A stretch of 64,000 nucleotides of DNA from Kangiella shandongensis (lineage in GTDB: Bacteria; Pseudomonadota; Gammaproteobacteria; Enterobacterales; Kangiellaceae): assembly GCF_020005365.1 (NCBI RefSeq), contig NZ_JACNML010000005.1, forward strand, positions 124,001 to 188,000. The letters are read 5' to 3'. The notes beneath the pieces were generated by a model that saw nothing but the letters and a program-made list of their open reading frames with translations, did not search any database and was not told the DNA's origin. This document shows positions 16,302 through 25,800 of this stretch, in pieces (within the stretch, counting starts at the first letter, position 1; each line of letters begins with the position of its first letter). The translations under genes and the position numbers were made by a program.

Positions 16302-17974
16302 TACTTAACACCTTTAATCGTTTTCATTAAGAAAGTATCAAAATCTTTGTTAGTCATATTCAGTATCTGTTTGGCAGCAGCTTTATAAGCCTCGCGGCAA
16401 CCGCCGTCCGCATCGTACTCATCAATCTGCTTAAGCATTGTTTCTGTATCTCGTTTAGCTGCTCCAGCTAAATTACCTGCATCCTGTATTACCCTTTTTG
16501 CCGAATTTCGTCCACCATAGGTTGGGCTGACCTGCTGATGGGCTTTTCTAGGTATTGCAATCGCGTCTGCGGCGTTTTCAATAGCTTTAGCTTGCTCAGA
16601 GCTTAACCGTTTACCACGTTTAGCAAGTATCATTTCAGCTCTTTTCTTCAAAGCAGCTTTTGAAGGAACGTGGTCTCTGTCAAACTTACCACCTCCTGTT
16701 TTCTTCTTTAAGTTCTTATAGCTATTTTTTTCACCGCACTTGAGTTTTTTCTTACTACCTTTCTTTTTCTTCCCATCGCCTTTAACCTGATCTTGGCTCT
16801 TTTTGCTCTTAGGCGGCACCGCATCCGCAGCTTTGCCATTCGCGGCATTTTGGGCATTCTTTTTGTTCTTCTTTAAATTAGCAGCCGCTTCTTGTAACTG
16901 TTTTTTGGCATCAGCCAGCTTTTGCATCGCAGCTTTCTTGGCGGCTCGGGCTTTCTCCAGCTTGCGCGCCAGATTGATGCCGCGCCTGGCAACAATACCG
17001 CCTTTAAAGGGCTTAGCCACCAAATCTCCGATATACGGAAAAGCTGACACCCCATCCAGAATGGCTTCACCGTAATTACCCCGACTCCATGAGATACCAG
17101 CATTCACCAAGTCAGAAGCAGGTGTTGGGTCAATGAGCCCTGTGGCGCCAAGGGCTGCTTGAGCGGTGTCGAGCTGGGCTTCTTGCTCCAGTCGTGCCAT
17201 TTCAGCGTTGGCTGCATCCAGCTCGGCCTGCGCTGCGCGTTGTGAGCTTAGGGCATCTTCCACATCAGGATTAGCGATGATTTCATTATCGTAATTAAAA
17301 TCATCAAGACTGTCAGGCTTATAGTCATACGTCCCGAACTCTGGGTTGTACTCCAACCCGTCAATGCCCATGGGGTTGTTATTGCTGCTGAACAAGTTAT
17401 TGCTTCCTAACGGGTTTTGAAAGGCATCATCAGGCAGCTGGCTATCCATAGCCTTAAGCTCTTCATTGGTACCGTTTTGATACCGCAGTGATTCTTTATT
17501 GTTTTGTGTATCCTCGGCATCGTAAGTGAAGGCTTTGATTTCGCCATTCTCACCAACATAAGCCATGGCCGTGACTTTGATGTAAACGGCTTTGCCCATG
17601 ACATTGCCGCCGCCTTTTGGGCTGGAGCAGTTCATTTCAAACAAACTGTCGTGACGAATCACCCAACCGCCCTCGACACGGAAGGTGCTACTGTACATGG
17701 CTTTTGGCACACAATAGCCCTTATTCACGCCTGACTTGACGCCGCCGAGCTTACCAGGCTCGTTGCCCACCACTTTGGTGATGTGGCTGTTGGTGGTAAA
17801 AACCTTCTTTCCCGTAAAGAATACGGTTTTCGTCACGCCGTCAGCGTCTTGAAAGCTGCCGATAGGAAAGTACGGCAAGGGTGGCGTTGAGCTACCCACA
17901 GGCGTTTTACAAAAGTCGGGCGCTAGGGGTGTAACCTTAGCATCACCTATCTGGCGACCTGCTTCCTTACCCAT
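16301..17974 (-). CDS. PAAR-like (DUF4150) T6SS effector with nuclease-like C-terminus
   Basis: A 557-residue polymorphic toxin. The N-terminus (about 1-130) is a DUF4150 PAAR-like spike tip (DFCKTPVGSSTPPLPYFPIG, FFTGKKVFTTNSHI). A linker and a long Ala/Lys-rich helical segment (about 230-390) lead to a C-terminal toxin domain (about 400-557) that starts LKCGEKNSYKNLKKKTGGGK and contains FDRDHVPSKAAL and PRKAHQQVSP, His-rich motifs like those of HNH-type nuclease toxins. Its start overlaps the DUF2169 adaptor gene by 8 bases. The catalytic class is inferred from motifs only. Confidence 0.8.
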   Translation of the reverse strand: MGKEAGRQIGDAKVTPLAPDFCKTPVGSSTPPLPYFPIGSFQDADGVTKTVFFTGKKVFTTNSHITKVVGNEPGKLGGVKSGVNKGYCVPKAMYSSTFRVEGGWVIRHDSLFEMNCSSPKGGGNVMGKAVYIKVTAMAYVGENGEIKAFTYDAEDTQNNKESLRYQNGTNEELKAMDSQLPDDAFQNPLGSNNLFSSNNNPMGIDGLEYNPEFGTYDYKPDSLDDFNYDNEIIANPDVEDALSSQRAAQAELDAANAEMARLEQEAQLDTAQAALGATGLIDPTPASDLVNAGISWSRGNYGEAILDGVSAFPYIGDLVAKPFKGGIVARRGINLARKLEKARAAKKAAMQKLADAKKQLQEAAANLKKNKKNAQNAANGKAADAVPPKSKKSQDQVKGDGKKKKGSKKKLKCGEKNSYKNLKKKTGGGKFDRDHVPSKAALKKRAEMILAKRGKRLSSEQAKAIENAADAIAIPRKAHQQVSPTYGGRNSAKRVIQDAGNLAGAAKRDTETMLKQIDEYDADGGCREAYKAAAKQILNMTNKDFDTFLMKTIKGVK

Positions 17975-19004
17975 GGTGCGCTCCTTGCGGTTTATTCGAT
18001 GATGGACTTTGCTCCGCCATCTCTACCAAACGCGCTTCAATATGCTCAATCTCGTCATCCATACGGAAGGTCGCCCGCCAGGTCAGATGCGCCCGTAAGT
18101 TTTCAGGGTCGAGAATTAAGGTGTCCAGATAAGCTCGCGTGACGACCGCTTTATTGATACGCGCCCCTATCATCAAACCTGGCAGCTGCGTCTTAATGGT
18201 ACGGTACTGTGGATGAAGGTTAATCAGGGTAATAGGTTCGTTACCCCGTAACATGCCTGGATAGATTAAGTCAGGGTGGGCACCGTTATAGAAACTAAAA
18301 TCAAAATCATAAGGCAAACTCGGATGCTCGTGCTGTAACCACTCATCATCGGTAGTACCCACCAGCTCACGCCTCGGTAGCCAGCCTTTACCAATAAAGC
18401 CAAAGCCTTCAGGACGGTAATGCTTGCCGAACTCTTGAACAGGCTCTTCAATGGATTCTATTTGTGGTGCTTGAATGCTCTGATATTCAAATTTACCAAA
18501 GCCCGCAAAGCCCATGCCCACAGGGTTCTGCTCATAGTAGGTCGCTTTATCGCCTGCGCCCCAGCTGCCGCCGTAGGCGTATTCATAGCGTAGTGGCACA
18601 CTTAAGGCTGGCTCAGGGCGTGACAGTGACCAGCCTAGACCTCGCTTTCGCCAATGGCGCTCGCCATAAACGGCCAAAGCCTTTTGATGCTCACCAACGA
18701 CCACACGCGTTCCCCATGACTCCATGGGATGGCCGCCTGGGGCGTAACTGTGTCCCGTAACCACAATATCGCTACGCGGTTTAAACGGCACCACGTCGCT
18801 TTCATACAAGATGCTCGCAGCATCGTCATCGTCGTGATACCTGTCGGCTGTCACCAGTTCGTCTTGAAACTGACAGGGCTTCATCACCTCGTTCGGCTGG
18901 TATTCGAAAGTGCCTTTGAACACAATAATGTGAACAGCCTTATCCGCATGGTCGATGTTACTAAAAAAGAATGGCGGAAAAGGCGTGACGTTAATAAACT
19001 CCAT
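17967..19004 (-). CDS. DUF2169 T6SS adaptor/chaperone
   Basis: A 345-residue DUF2169 protein. Typical motifs are VTPFPPFFFSNIDHADK near the start, TGHSYAPGG, LSVPLRYEYAYGG and NPVGMGFAG. DUF2169 proteins help load DUF4150/PAAR-like effectors onto VgrG. It sits between vgrG and the toxin with tight spacing (9 bases to vgrG, 8-base overlap with the toxin), so all three should be one transcript and one delivery unit. Confidence 0.85.
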   Translation of the reverse strand: MEFINVTPFPPFFFSNIDHADKAVHIIVFKGTFEYQPNEVMKPCQFQDELVTADRYHDDDDAASILYESDVVPFKPRSDIVVTGHSYAPGGHPMESWGTRVVVGEHQKALAVYGERHWRKRGLGWSLSRPEPALSVPLRYEYAYGGSWGAGDKATYYEQNPVGMGFAGFGKFEYQSIQAPQIESIEEPVQEFGKHYRPEGFGFIGKGWLPRRELVGTTDDEWLQHEHPSLPYDFDFSFYNGAHPDLIYPGMLRGNEPITLINLHPQYRTIKTQLPGLMIGARINKAVVTRAYLDTLILDPENLRAHLTWRATFRMDDEIEHIEARLVEMAEQSPSSNKPQGAHHG

Positions 19005-19013
19005 GCCTTGTCC

Positions 19014-21149
19014 TTAAGGGTTCACATCCACAACTTTACCCGTGAGCGTGACGTTCTTGTCACCGTTAATGTTAATTTTGTTGCCACTGATAACAATCTC
19101 GCCATTTTTCTTGAGCGTAATCGAGGCTTCGCCTGTGGCAAACTGGATTTCATCACCAGCAACAATGGTCACTTTCTTACCCACGCGGACGTCTTTCATC
19201 AAGCCCACTTGCTCAGAGCTGGATAAGCCCACCGATTCGTTTTTAGCCGCGCCAACAGTGATTTGATACGCTGCACCAATACTGAGAGCTTTAGCCAAGG
19301 TGATCGTTTCAGCTTTATTCATACCAACGGTGATGGTTTCGTTTTTACCAACATTCTCGGTACGACTCTTACCAATCTCGATGGATTGCTCTTTAGCAAC
19401 GGTAATCGACTCATTGCCACCCACTGATTCCGTTCTATCGGCACCAATATCAATGGTTTCATTCTTGCCGACCGTTTCTTTGCGGTTATTGCCGATGGTG
19501 ATGGTTTCGTTGTTATCCACGGTTTCAGTACGATCGTGCTTCACATGAACCGTTTCATCGTTGCCAATGGTTTTGGTGCGGTTATTCAGAACATCGCGAC
19601 TCTCGTCATTCTTAACCAAGGTGTCCATGTTCTTCTCGGCCTGCACCGAGTACTGCTCTTGGCCTTTTTTATCCTCAAAGCGAATGCCGTTGTAGTTATC
19701 GGCACCGCCACCTGGCGTGGAGCGAGACATCCAACCGCTTTGAGTTTTGTTATTAGGTAAAGAGTAAGGCGGCATCGAGTTGGCGTTATAAACCCTTCCT
19801 GTGATAATCGGTCTGTCTGGATCGCCATCTTCAAATTCCACCAAGACTTCCTGACCAATACGCGGGATGTTCATGCCACCAAAGCCCGTGCCTGCCCACT
19901 GGTGTGAGACACGCACCCAGCAGGAGCTGTTTTCGTCTTTTTGGCCTTCGCGATCCCAATGGAACTGGACTTTAACGCGACCATATTCATCGGTGTAGAT
20001 TTCTTCACCCGCGGGCCCCGTGACTATGGCGCTCTGCAAGCCTTGAATCGACGGTTTTGGTTGGCGACGCTCGGGGCGATACTGCACCGTTTTAGGAATA
20101 CAAGTGAACTGATTGCTGATTTCTTGCTTCGGCTCGTCGTTGTTTAAGTAGCTATCGTCCGAGGCCTCGTAGGTCATGGCCGTAATCAGGAAACCTTTGC
20201 CGATTTCAGTCGGATCTTCATGGATTTTAAGGTTGAAGGTACCGCCGACCATCAGCTCTCGGCAAGTGCTGTGCGCTGTGACTTGTTGATGGAACTGCTC
20301 TTGCTCTTCCATACGGGCTTTAATTTCCTGCTCGCCAAGCCCCGAATCGTAATACTCACCTGGGTAATCATAAACCTCATAGGTCTCGCACCCTGGGAAA
20401 CCACTTTTGCCCTGATTGCTCACCTCAAGCGGATCATCAGGGCTCTCAAAATTGAAACCACGAGCCGAATATACACCTCTTGGGAACACCACGTCACTTT
20501 GCCATTCGCTAATATACTCTTCATTCAAGCTGCCGTAGCTTTGCGACACGATGGCTTGCGGACAAGTGGGATAGCTCGACTTATTATCGGCTAACACCAA
20601 TGTGTGTTTACCTTGCTCGTGAATAAAGTAATAGTAAATCCCCGCTTCTTCCAACAAGCGATGAATGAAAGCTAAGTCACTTTCTTTGTATTGAACGCAA
20701 TAGGGATGCGGTGAATAGCTACCGACCGTCTGGTTCTTAAAGGCGACTTCATGCTCACCCAATACCTGCTGCACGATATCCAGCAACGACTGCTCTTGGA
20801 ATATGCGTAAATTGACCCGCTGACCCAGGAACCAAATTTTAGGAACTATGATAAGGCGGTAACGATACAAGGACTCTGAAGCTCGGCCTAAGTTACTCAA
20901 CCGAGCCACATAGCCATTAAAATAGCGGACGCCACCATGATTCAGCTCATACCCAAAGTCTATGGATTGCCCAACCAAGTCTTGTGCTGGCAGGCCTGGC
21001 TCTTCAGACAAACAGGTTAAGGTAAACTCAAAAGGGTTAGACAAGCTGTCTTGACCATGAATATCGGTCATTAAGAGCGTATTATCGCCCAACGGAGAGT
21101 GGATCTGTAAGAGACGGTTTCCCTGTGTGTAGCGTTCAAGTAAGCCCAT
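19014..21149 (-). CDS. vgrG: VgrG (TssI) T6SS spike protein
   Basis: A 711-residue VgrG. The gp27-like N-terminal part (about 1-370) is followed by the gp5-like OB fold (AIVTGPAGEEIYTDEYGRVK, WVRVSHQWAGTGFGG, GQEVLVEFEDGDPDRP). A C-terminal needle is built from about ten short repeats of the ETIxIGxxRxExVG type (about residues 510-640). There is no extra C-terminal toxin domain, so it carries its payload through the downstream DUF2169 and PAAR-like proteins. It heads the payload operon behind a CRP-like site. No T6SS core genes are in this window. Confidence 0.92.
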   Translation of the reverse strand: MGLLERYTQGNRLLQIHSPLGDNTLLMTDIHGQDSLSNPFEFTLTCLSEEPGLPAQDLVGQSIDFGYELNHGGVRYFNGYVARLSNLGRASESLYRYRLIIVPKIWFLGQRVNLRIFQEQSLLDIVQQVLGEHEVAFKNQTVGSYSPHPYCVQYKESDLAFIHRLLEEAGIYYYFIHEQGKHTLVLADNKSSYPTCPQAIVSQSYGSLNEEYISEWQSDVVFPRGVYSARGFNFESPDDPLEVSNQGKSGFPGCETYEVYDYPGEYYDSGLGEQEIKARMEEQEQFHQQVTAHSTCRELMVGGTFNLKIHEDPTEIGKGFLITAMTYEASDDSYLNNDEPKQEISNQFTCIPKTVQYRPERRQPKPSIQGLQSAIVTGPAGEEIYTDEYGRVKVQFHWDREGQKDENSSCWVRVSHQWAGTGFGGMNIPRIGQEVLVEFEDGDPDRPIITGRVYNANSMPPYSLPNNKTQSGWMSRSTPGGGADNYNGIRFEDKKGQEQYSVQAEKNMDTLVKNDESRDVLNNRTKTIGNDETVHVKHDRTETVDNNETITIGNNRKETVGKNETIDIGADRTESVGGNESITVAKEQSIEIGKSRTENVGKNETITVGMNKAETITLAKALSIGAAYQITVGAAKNESVGLSSSEQVGLMKDVRVGKKVTIVAGDEIQFATGEASITLKKNGEIVISGNKININGDKNVTLTGKVVDVNP

Positions 21150-21244
21150 ATCTGTTCCCTAGACGGATGCAAATCAATAGTTGCTGAGTATTCTAATAGA
21201 TATATTTTAAAATCCATTATATATATCAGATGATATTTAAGATA

Positions 21245-21260
21245 TGTGACGTTTATCACA
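21245..21260. promoter_or_regulatory. CRP-type binding site upstream of vgrG
   Basis: TGTGACGTTTATCACA has the full TGTGA-N6-TCACA arrangement of CRP operators. It is centred about 103 bases upstream of the vgrG start, with AT-rich sequence between. It would link the payload operon to host cAMP signalling. The match is sequence-only. Confidence 0.5.
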
Positions 21261-21268
21261 TTAAAGGT

Positions 21269-21331
21269 GCTTGGGCTGCAAGGGATGGCGAATCAAATTC
21301 CGTATCAAAACGCAAGGAAGGCAGCCCAAGC
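21269..21331. repeat. 11-bp inverted repeat between vgrG and the XRE gene
   Basis: GCTTGGGCTGC at 21269-21279 is the reverse complement of GCAGCCCAAGC at 21321-21331, with a 41-base loop. It lies in the 420-base gap 21150-21569, which otherwise holds the CRP-like site and no convincing gene. It could be a transcript structure or a short palindromic repeat. Confidence 0.45.
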
Positions 21332-21569
21332 CCGCGTATTGTATATAAGGCCGATAACTGCTCCTACCAGAGATAACTATAATCATTGTAAGAAATCTCG
21401 TAAGATTTTGAGTTAGTGTGATGTGGAGTTGATCAATTAAGGTGGTTGTGAGCAAATCTAGTCAGACTGTTAGGCATATATAGATATTAGTAGTAAGCCT
21501 GTGACGGATTAAAGATCATTTGCCACTAGCCACAAATTAATCTAACCAGAATAACTTATTCAAATAACG

Positions 21570-21902
21570 CTATTTCTCAAGTAACGGAGCTGTACTTCTC
21601 AATAGACTTGTAATCTTACAAGCATGCTCTTCAGATCCATCCCACACATCATGAAGAGTTTCCATCAAAAGAGATATTTGATCTTTGCCTCCAACAAAAT
21701 CTTCAACCTCTATAGATAAAAATTTACAAACTATTGCAAGATTTTTTGAATAAGTTTTAAAGCGACCTTTTTGAAATCTCCAGATCTGAGTACGATCAAC
21801 ACCAGTTTTTTTTGATAGCGAATCTATACTTATCCCTTGATTTCTAAGGGTTTCATTGATTGAAAACTGTATCCTAAATGCTGATACTTGATCTATTTTC
21901 AT
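21570..21902 (-). CDS. XRE-family regulator of the defence operon
   Basis: A 110-residue protein with a Cro/CI-type helix-turn-helix (SIDSLSKKTGVDRTQIWRFQKG, about residues 24-45) and a short C-terminal helical part. It is divergent from the Hachiman-like operon with about 60 bases between starts. A perfect 12-bp palindrome in that gap overlaps the likely -35 box of the defence promoter, so it is a plausible repressor. No toxin partner is adjacent. Confidence 0.82.
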   Translation of the reverse strand: MKIDQVSAFRIQFSINETLRNQGISIDSLSKKTGVDRTQIWRFQKGRFKTYSKNLAIVCKFLSIEVEDFVGGKDQISLLMETLHDVWDGSEEHACKITSLLRSTAPLLEK

Positions 21903-21925
21903 ACGAATAAATACAATACATTTTT

Positions 21926-21954
21926 TTGCAACATGTTGCTATTTTTGTTATATT
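21926..21954 (+). promoter_or_regulatory. Candidate promoter and operator of the Hachiman-like operon
   Basis: TTGCAA (21926-21931) and TATATT (21949-21954) are 17 bases apart, a near-consensus sigma-70 promoter. The palindrome GCAACATGTTGC (21928-21939) overlaps the -35 box, where bound XRE protein would block polymerase. Transcription should start near 21961, so translation from 21963 would be almost leaderless. Confidence 0.6.
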
Positions 21955-21962
21955 GTTACTAT

Positions 21963-22892
21963 ATGTCAAGTTTAATTATTAATGCTAATAGTCAATTAAC
22001 TTATTTTGAATCCTTAAGGAAATGCCTGTATATTGCTGGCCTAGGACTAAGGGGATTCTTAATGGAAAAAGTATTTAAAGAAAAAGAAGAAATAGAAGAC
22101 GGGATTAATAATTGGTACATATTGGACGCCCAAATAGATTTGGGAGATGAAAATGATGCCTTTATTAAAGCCTGCGTAGATAGGATAAATAGTGCATCAG
22201 GATTAGAGGTTATAGATGAGTTACTTGAAGGGGATGATATCAATTTTGATATGGAAAACCTGCGAGAGACTCTCGTTAAAGCTGTTCTTCCAGAAGACAA
22301 TCCTAATCAAAAGCCGCAATTAAGGGTTACTAGGAATGAGTTTGGGGAAATAGCTGCACAGGTCGTTCTTGATCACTGCACTGATATATCATTTCCTTTT
22401 GCTACCCACTCGCTGAAAGAAAATCCTGATCAACCTAAATTAGGACTTGATGGTTACGGGCTAGTTGATCTTAATAACGAAAAAAAATTAGTGATAGTAG
22501 AGGTTAAAACCTCTGAAGATAAAAACTATCCACCCGCCGTCGCAAAAAGTCTACTAAGCGATTGTCGAAATGCGCTTGGTGGGAAAGGGATAAGAAAATT
22601 AACTACCACCCTGGTAGCAATGTATCGACAATATCAAAGTAATGACGAGTTAAAACAACTATTAACGAATTGGATTCGAGGTCTACACTCGGAACCAGAA
22701 TCGGTTGTTGAAAGGATATGCCCAGTTTTAATTCGAGGAAAAGTAACAGCTAGAAAAGAAGATCTCGAAGGGTTTATGGGGAGTAACCAAGATTATTCGC
22801 CAAATGGCAGTGATGGTGTTTCTTGTTCAATGAATGGCTACGAAATAGAGCAACTATGTCAGTTAGCCTATGAGAAAGTGAGTAAGAAATGA
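21963..22892 (+). CDS. hamA: HamA-like (DUF1837) effector nuclease of a Hachiman-like system
   Basis: About 309 residues from the ATG at 21963. A later ATG at 22062 has a strong AAGGGG seven bases upstream and gives 276 residues, close to the HamA size I recall; given the predicted transcription start, that may be the true start. The core is PD-(D/E)XK-like: KLGLDGYGLVDL supplies the Asp and LVIVEVKTSED the Glu-x-Lys. HamA is the DNA-cleaving effector of Hachiman, restrained by the HamB helicase. Its stop overlaps the helicase start by 4 bases. Confidence 0.78.
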   Translation: MSSLIINANSQLTYFESLRKCLYIAGLGLRGFLMEKVFKEKEEIEDGINNWYILDAQIDLGDENDAFIKACVDRINSASGLEVIDELLEGDDINFDMENLRETLVKAVLPEDNPNQKPQLRVTRNEFGEIAAQVVLDHCTDISFPFATHSLKENPDQPKLGLDGYGLVDLNNEKKLVIVEVKTSEDKNYPPAVAKSLLSDCRNALGGKGIRKLTTTLVAMYRQYQSNDELKQLLTNWIRGLHSEPESVVERICPVLIRGKVTARKEDLEGFMGSNQDYSPNGSDGVSCSMNGYEIEQLCQLAYEKVSKK

Positions 22893-25800
22893 ATATCAAT
22901 ATCAGAGATATCTTTCCTGACTTTAAGATCAATGAATCAATTAAAAGTCTAGATCATGGTTTACTACAGTCAGCGATCTATGGAGAAGAAATATCTGATG
23001 AAGAAATTGATAACAAGCAAGAATTATTGACGGTATTGAGGATAGAGGCATCAAATCTTCTAGGTGACACAGGATTAGAACAGTTTCTAATTGATATAGG
23101 AAGAACAAATATAATAGATAGGGAAGATCAGCAAAAGTTATTTTTAGGTTGGGAGTTGCTTTTAGATTCAAGTTTAGAGTTTGACTCTGACCTCGATCTC
23201 GAAGATGTCTTGCATTTAGTTATTTCGGGCTATTACTCTAGAAATCTCAGTAGACTTAAAAGTTGTATAGAGTCAAGTAAGGTAGAGTATGCGATACATT
23301 CAGAATTGATTGAATCAAAGAACAAAAGCTGGGAAGAAAGAGTAAAAATAACTACAACTTGTGCTTTGTTATATATTGTAAGCCAGTCAAATTATGATGA
23401 GATAAGAAAAACACAGAATATAATTGATGAACTGGCAGATATTCAAGAAGAGTACGAAGGTGAGTGGTTACAAAACTTTAATTTAACAAGAACTAAAAAA
23501 GCAGCTGAAGCAGCTGCTTTATATCACATAGCTTATGCAGTAAAAATTACATCCGATTATTTGTTGACGGGAATTGCTAAAGATTCAAGTGATGAAAATG
23601 TTGATTTCTTAGCCTATTTGAACGTCATTCTGAATAGAGCTGATAATTACTTGGCTATTAGTGATAATTTTGAATTGCTTTCATGGTCAAAGTTAGTCGG
23701 TGGAATACTGTTACTGTTACACAGGAATTCAATTTGGTTTCGAGTTGATACAACAGGTAATTACATTAAAAGTTTTATTGAGGAGCTTACTGACTCAGAT
23801 AGAGAGGGTAATATATTCAGTTTATTACCTTCTCAGCAAGATGTACTAAAAGATAGGCTTCTTGACCCTTCCCCTGTTGCAAAAGTTCTTCAAATGCCTA
23901 CTAGTGGTGGCAAAACCTTAATGGCAGAGTTAGCAATATTGCAGACCTTCCAAATTTTTGGCGATAAAACAAACATAATATATGTTGTACCGACAAGGGC
24001 GCTTGCTAACCAGATAAGAATACAGTTAACACAAGATTTCTCAAAGCTAGGACTTAATGTTGTCGCTGTCGGATCAGCATTTGAAGAAGATCCGTTTGAA
24101 GATGAAATTATTGGCGAGAACAATGGTATTTTTATAGCAACGTATGAAAAAGCAGATATGTTGCTTAGAACTAAAGTAAAGTGGTTTGAAAAAATGAACC
24201 TCATGGTGATTGATGAGGCTCATAATGTATCAGATGGAGAGCGTGGAGCTCGGTTAGAACTTTTATTGGCAAACTTAATTAATCAGTGTAGAGAGTTAAA
24301 ATATCTGTTATTAAGCCCCTTCATGCCTGGTGCACTAAGTGTTGCAGAATGGCTATCAAGAGATATAGACAAATCAATGGTGGTTCAAACTGAGTGGAAA
24401 CCATCACGGTTATTGATGGGTTTACCATATTTTAATGCTGAAGATGGTAAGAGAAAAGGAAATTACAATATAAGGTGGGAAGAGCCACATAACCCATTCG
24501 TTAAACATGGAAGTACAGTATTGATGGAAAATGTCTTTAAGAATGCACTTGGAGGGTCAAAAAAAGAGCAAGTTATACAATTAAATGAGACATTTAAAAA
24601 GTTTGGGACTGTCTTATGCATGAACCCAGGAAGCAAAGCTGGTTGCTTAGAAACGGCTAAAAAAGTAGCTAGAGGAAGCCGTCTGATAAAATCACCTGGC
24701 GAAAACTTAAAATTGGCAATAGAGTTCGCTAAGATGGAATATGGAGAGCAAAGTTCACTCGTGGAGTGCCTGAAAAATGGAGTTGCCCTTCACCATTCAT
24801 CTATATCTCCAGAAATGAAGTTTTTAATTGAATTAGCAGTAAAAACCAGTGACATACGATTCCTTTCTGCTACTACAACTGTTGCTCAAGGCATGAACTT
24901 TCCGATCAGTACCGTCATTATGCAGTCTGCATTCATTAATCAAAGAAGAGGCGGAAGGTATTTAAGCAATAATGAGTTCTGGAATATAGCAGGTAGAGCT
25001 GGAAGGGTTGGTTTGTCATCGAAGGGGTATATGATATTTGCAAATAGCCGCCCAAACGACGAAAAAGTTTTTGAAAGTTACCTAAATATTGCAAAGGAAG
25101 AAATAGAGTCTCCTTTGTTAGAGGTCTTTACTGAATTAAGCGGGGACTTTAGCTACGAAAGCATACGCATGCTTTATAGAGAAAAGGTGACGCTAAGGCC
25201 ATTTATCCAATATTTAGCGCATGCACTAGTTGTTTATGGCCCTGAGAAAGTTACTGAAAGACTACAGATTATCTTACAATCATCACTTGCAGACAAGCAA
25301 ATAAGTAATGCTGCAATAAAGCGGAATGTAAGAAGCTTAGCTGATGAATATTTAAACAACATTAAAAGTAAAATAAATTTTGTAAAAACTGCGGACTCGG
25401 TGGGGTTATCAAATTTCTCTTTAACAAGGCTGAGGCATGAAATAAATGACAGCAAACATTTAAAGCATGGAACAGAAAATATCCTGAATACAGGCGCAGA
25501 AGGTTTTGCAGAATTGATAGGTGCGCTTGGGCATCTAGATGAATTTGACTTTGAAATGAAAATTAGCGAAGCCACATTCAGAACTGACTTAGCAGGTGAA
25601 TTAGTCGAAAAGTGGGTAAACGGTGCTGTTCCAAAAGATATGGTGGATAAGTATCCCGAAAGTCACAAACTGGATTATGATGGTAAAGTCTTTCATGCAG
25701 CCGAGTATATATATAAAAAGGTATCGCAATTACTTTCCTGGGGAGCTCACAGTTATGCTTCAACATTGAAATACACAAAAGAAGATGGAGAAAATGAAAA

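Noticed and set aside
21261-21455. 64-residue minus-strand ORF between vgrG and the XRE gene
   Set aside because: No ribosome-binding site or domain; it contains the inverted repeat and looks non-coding.
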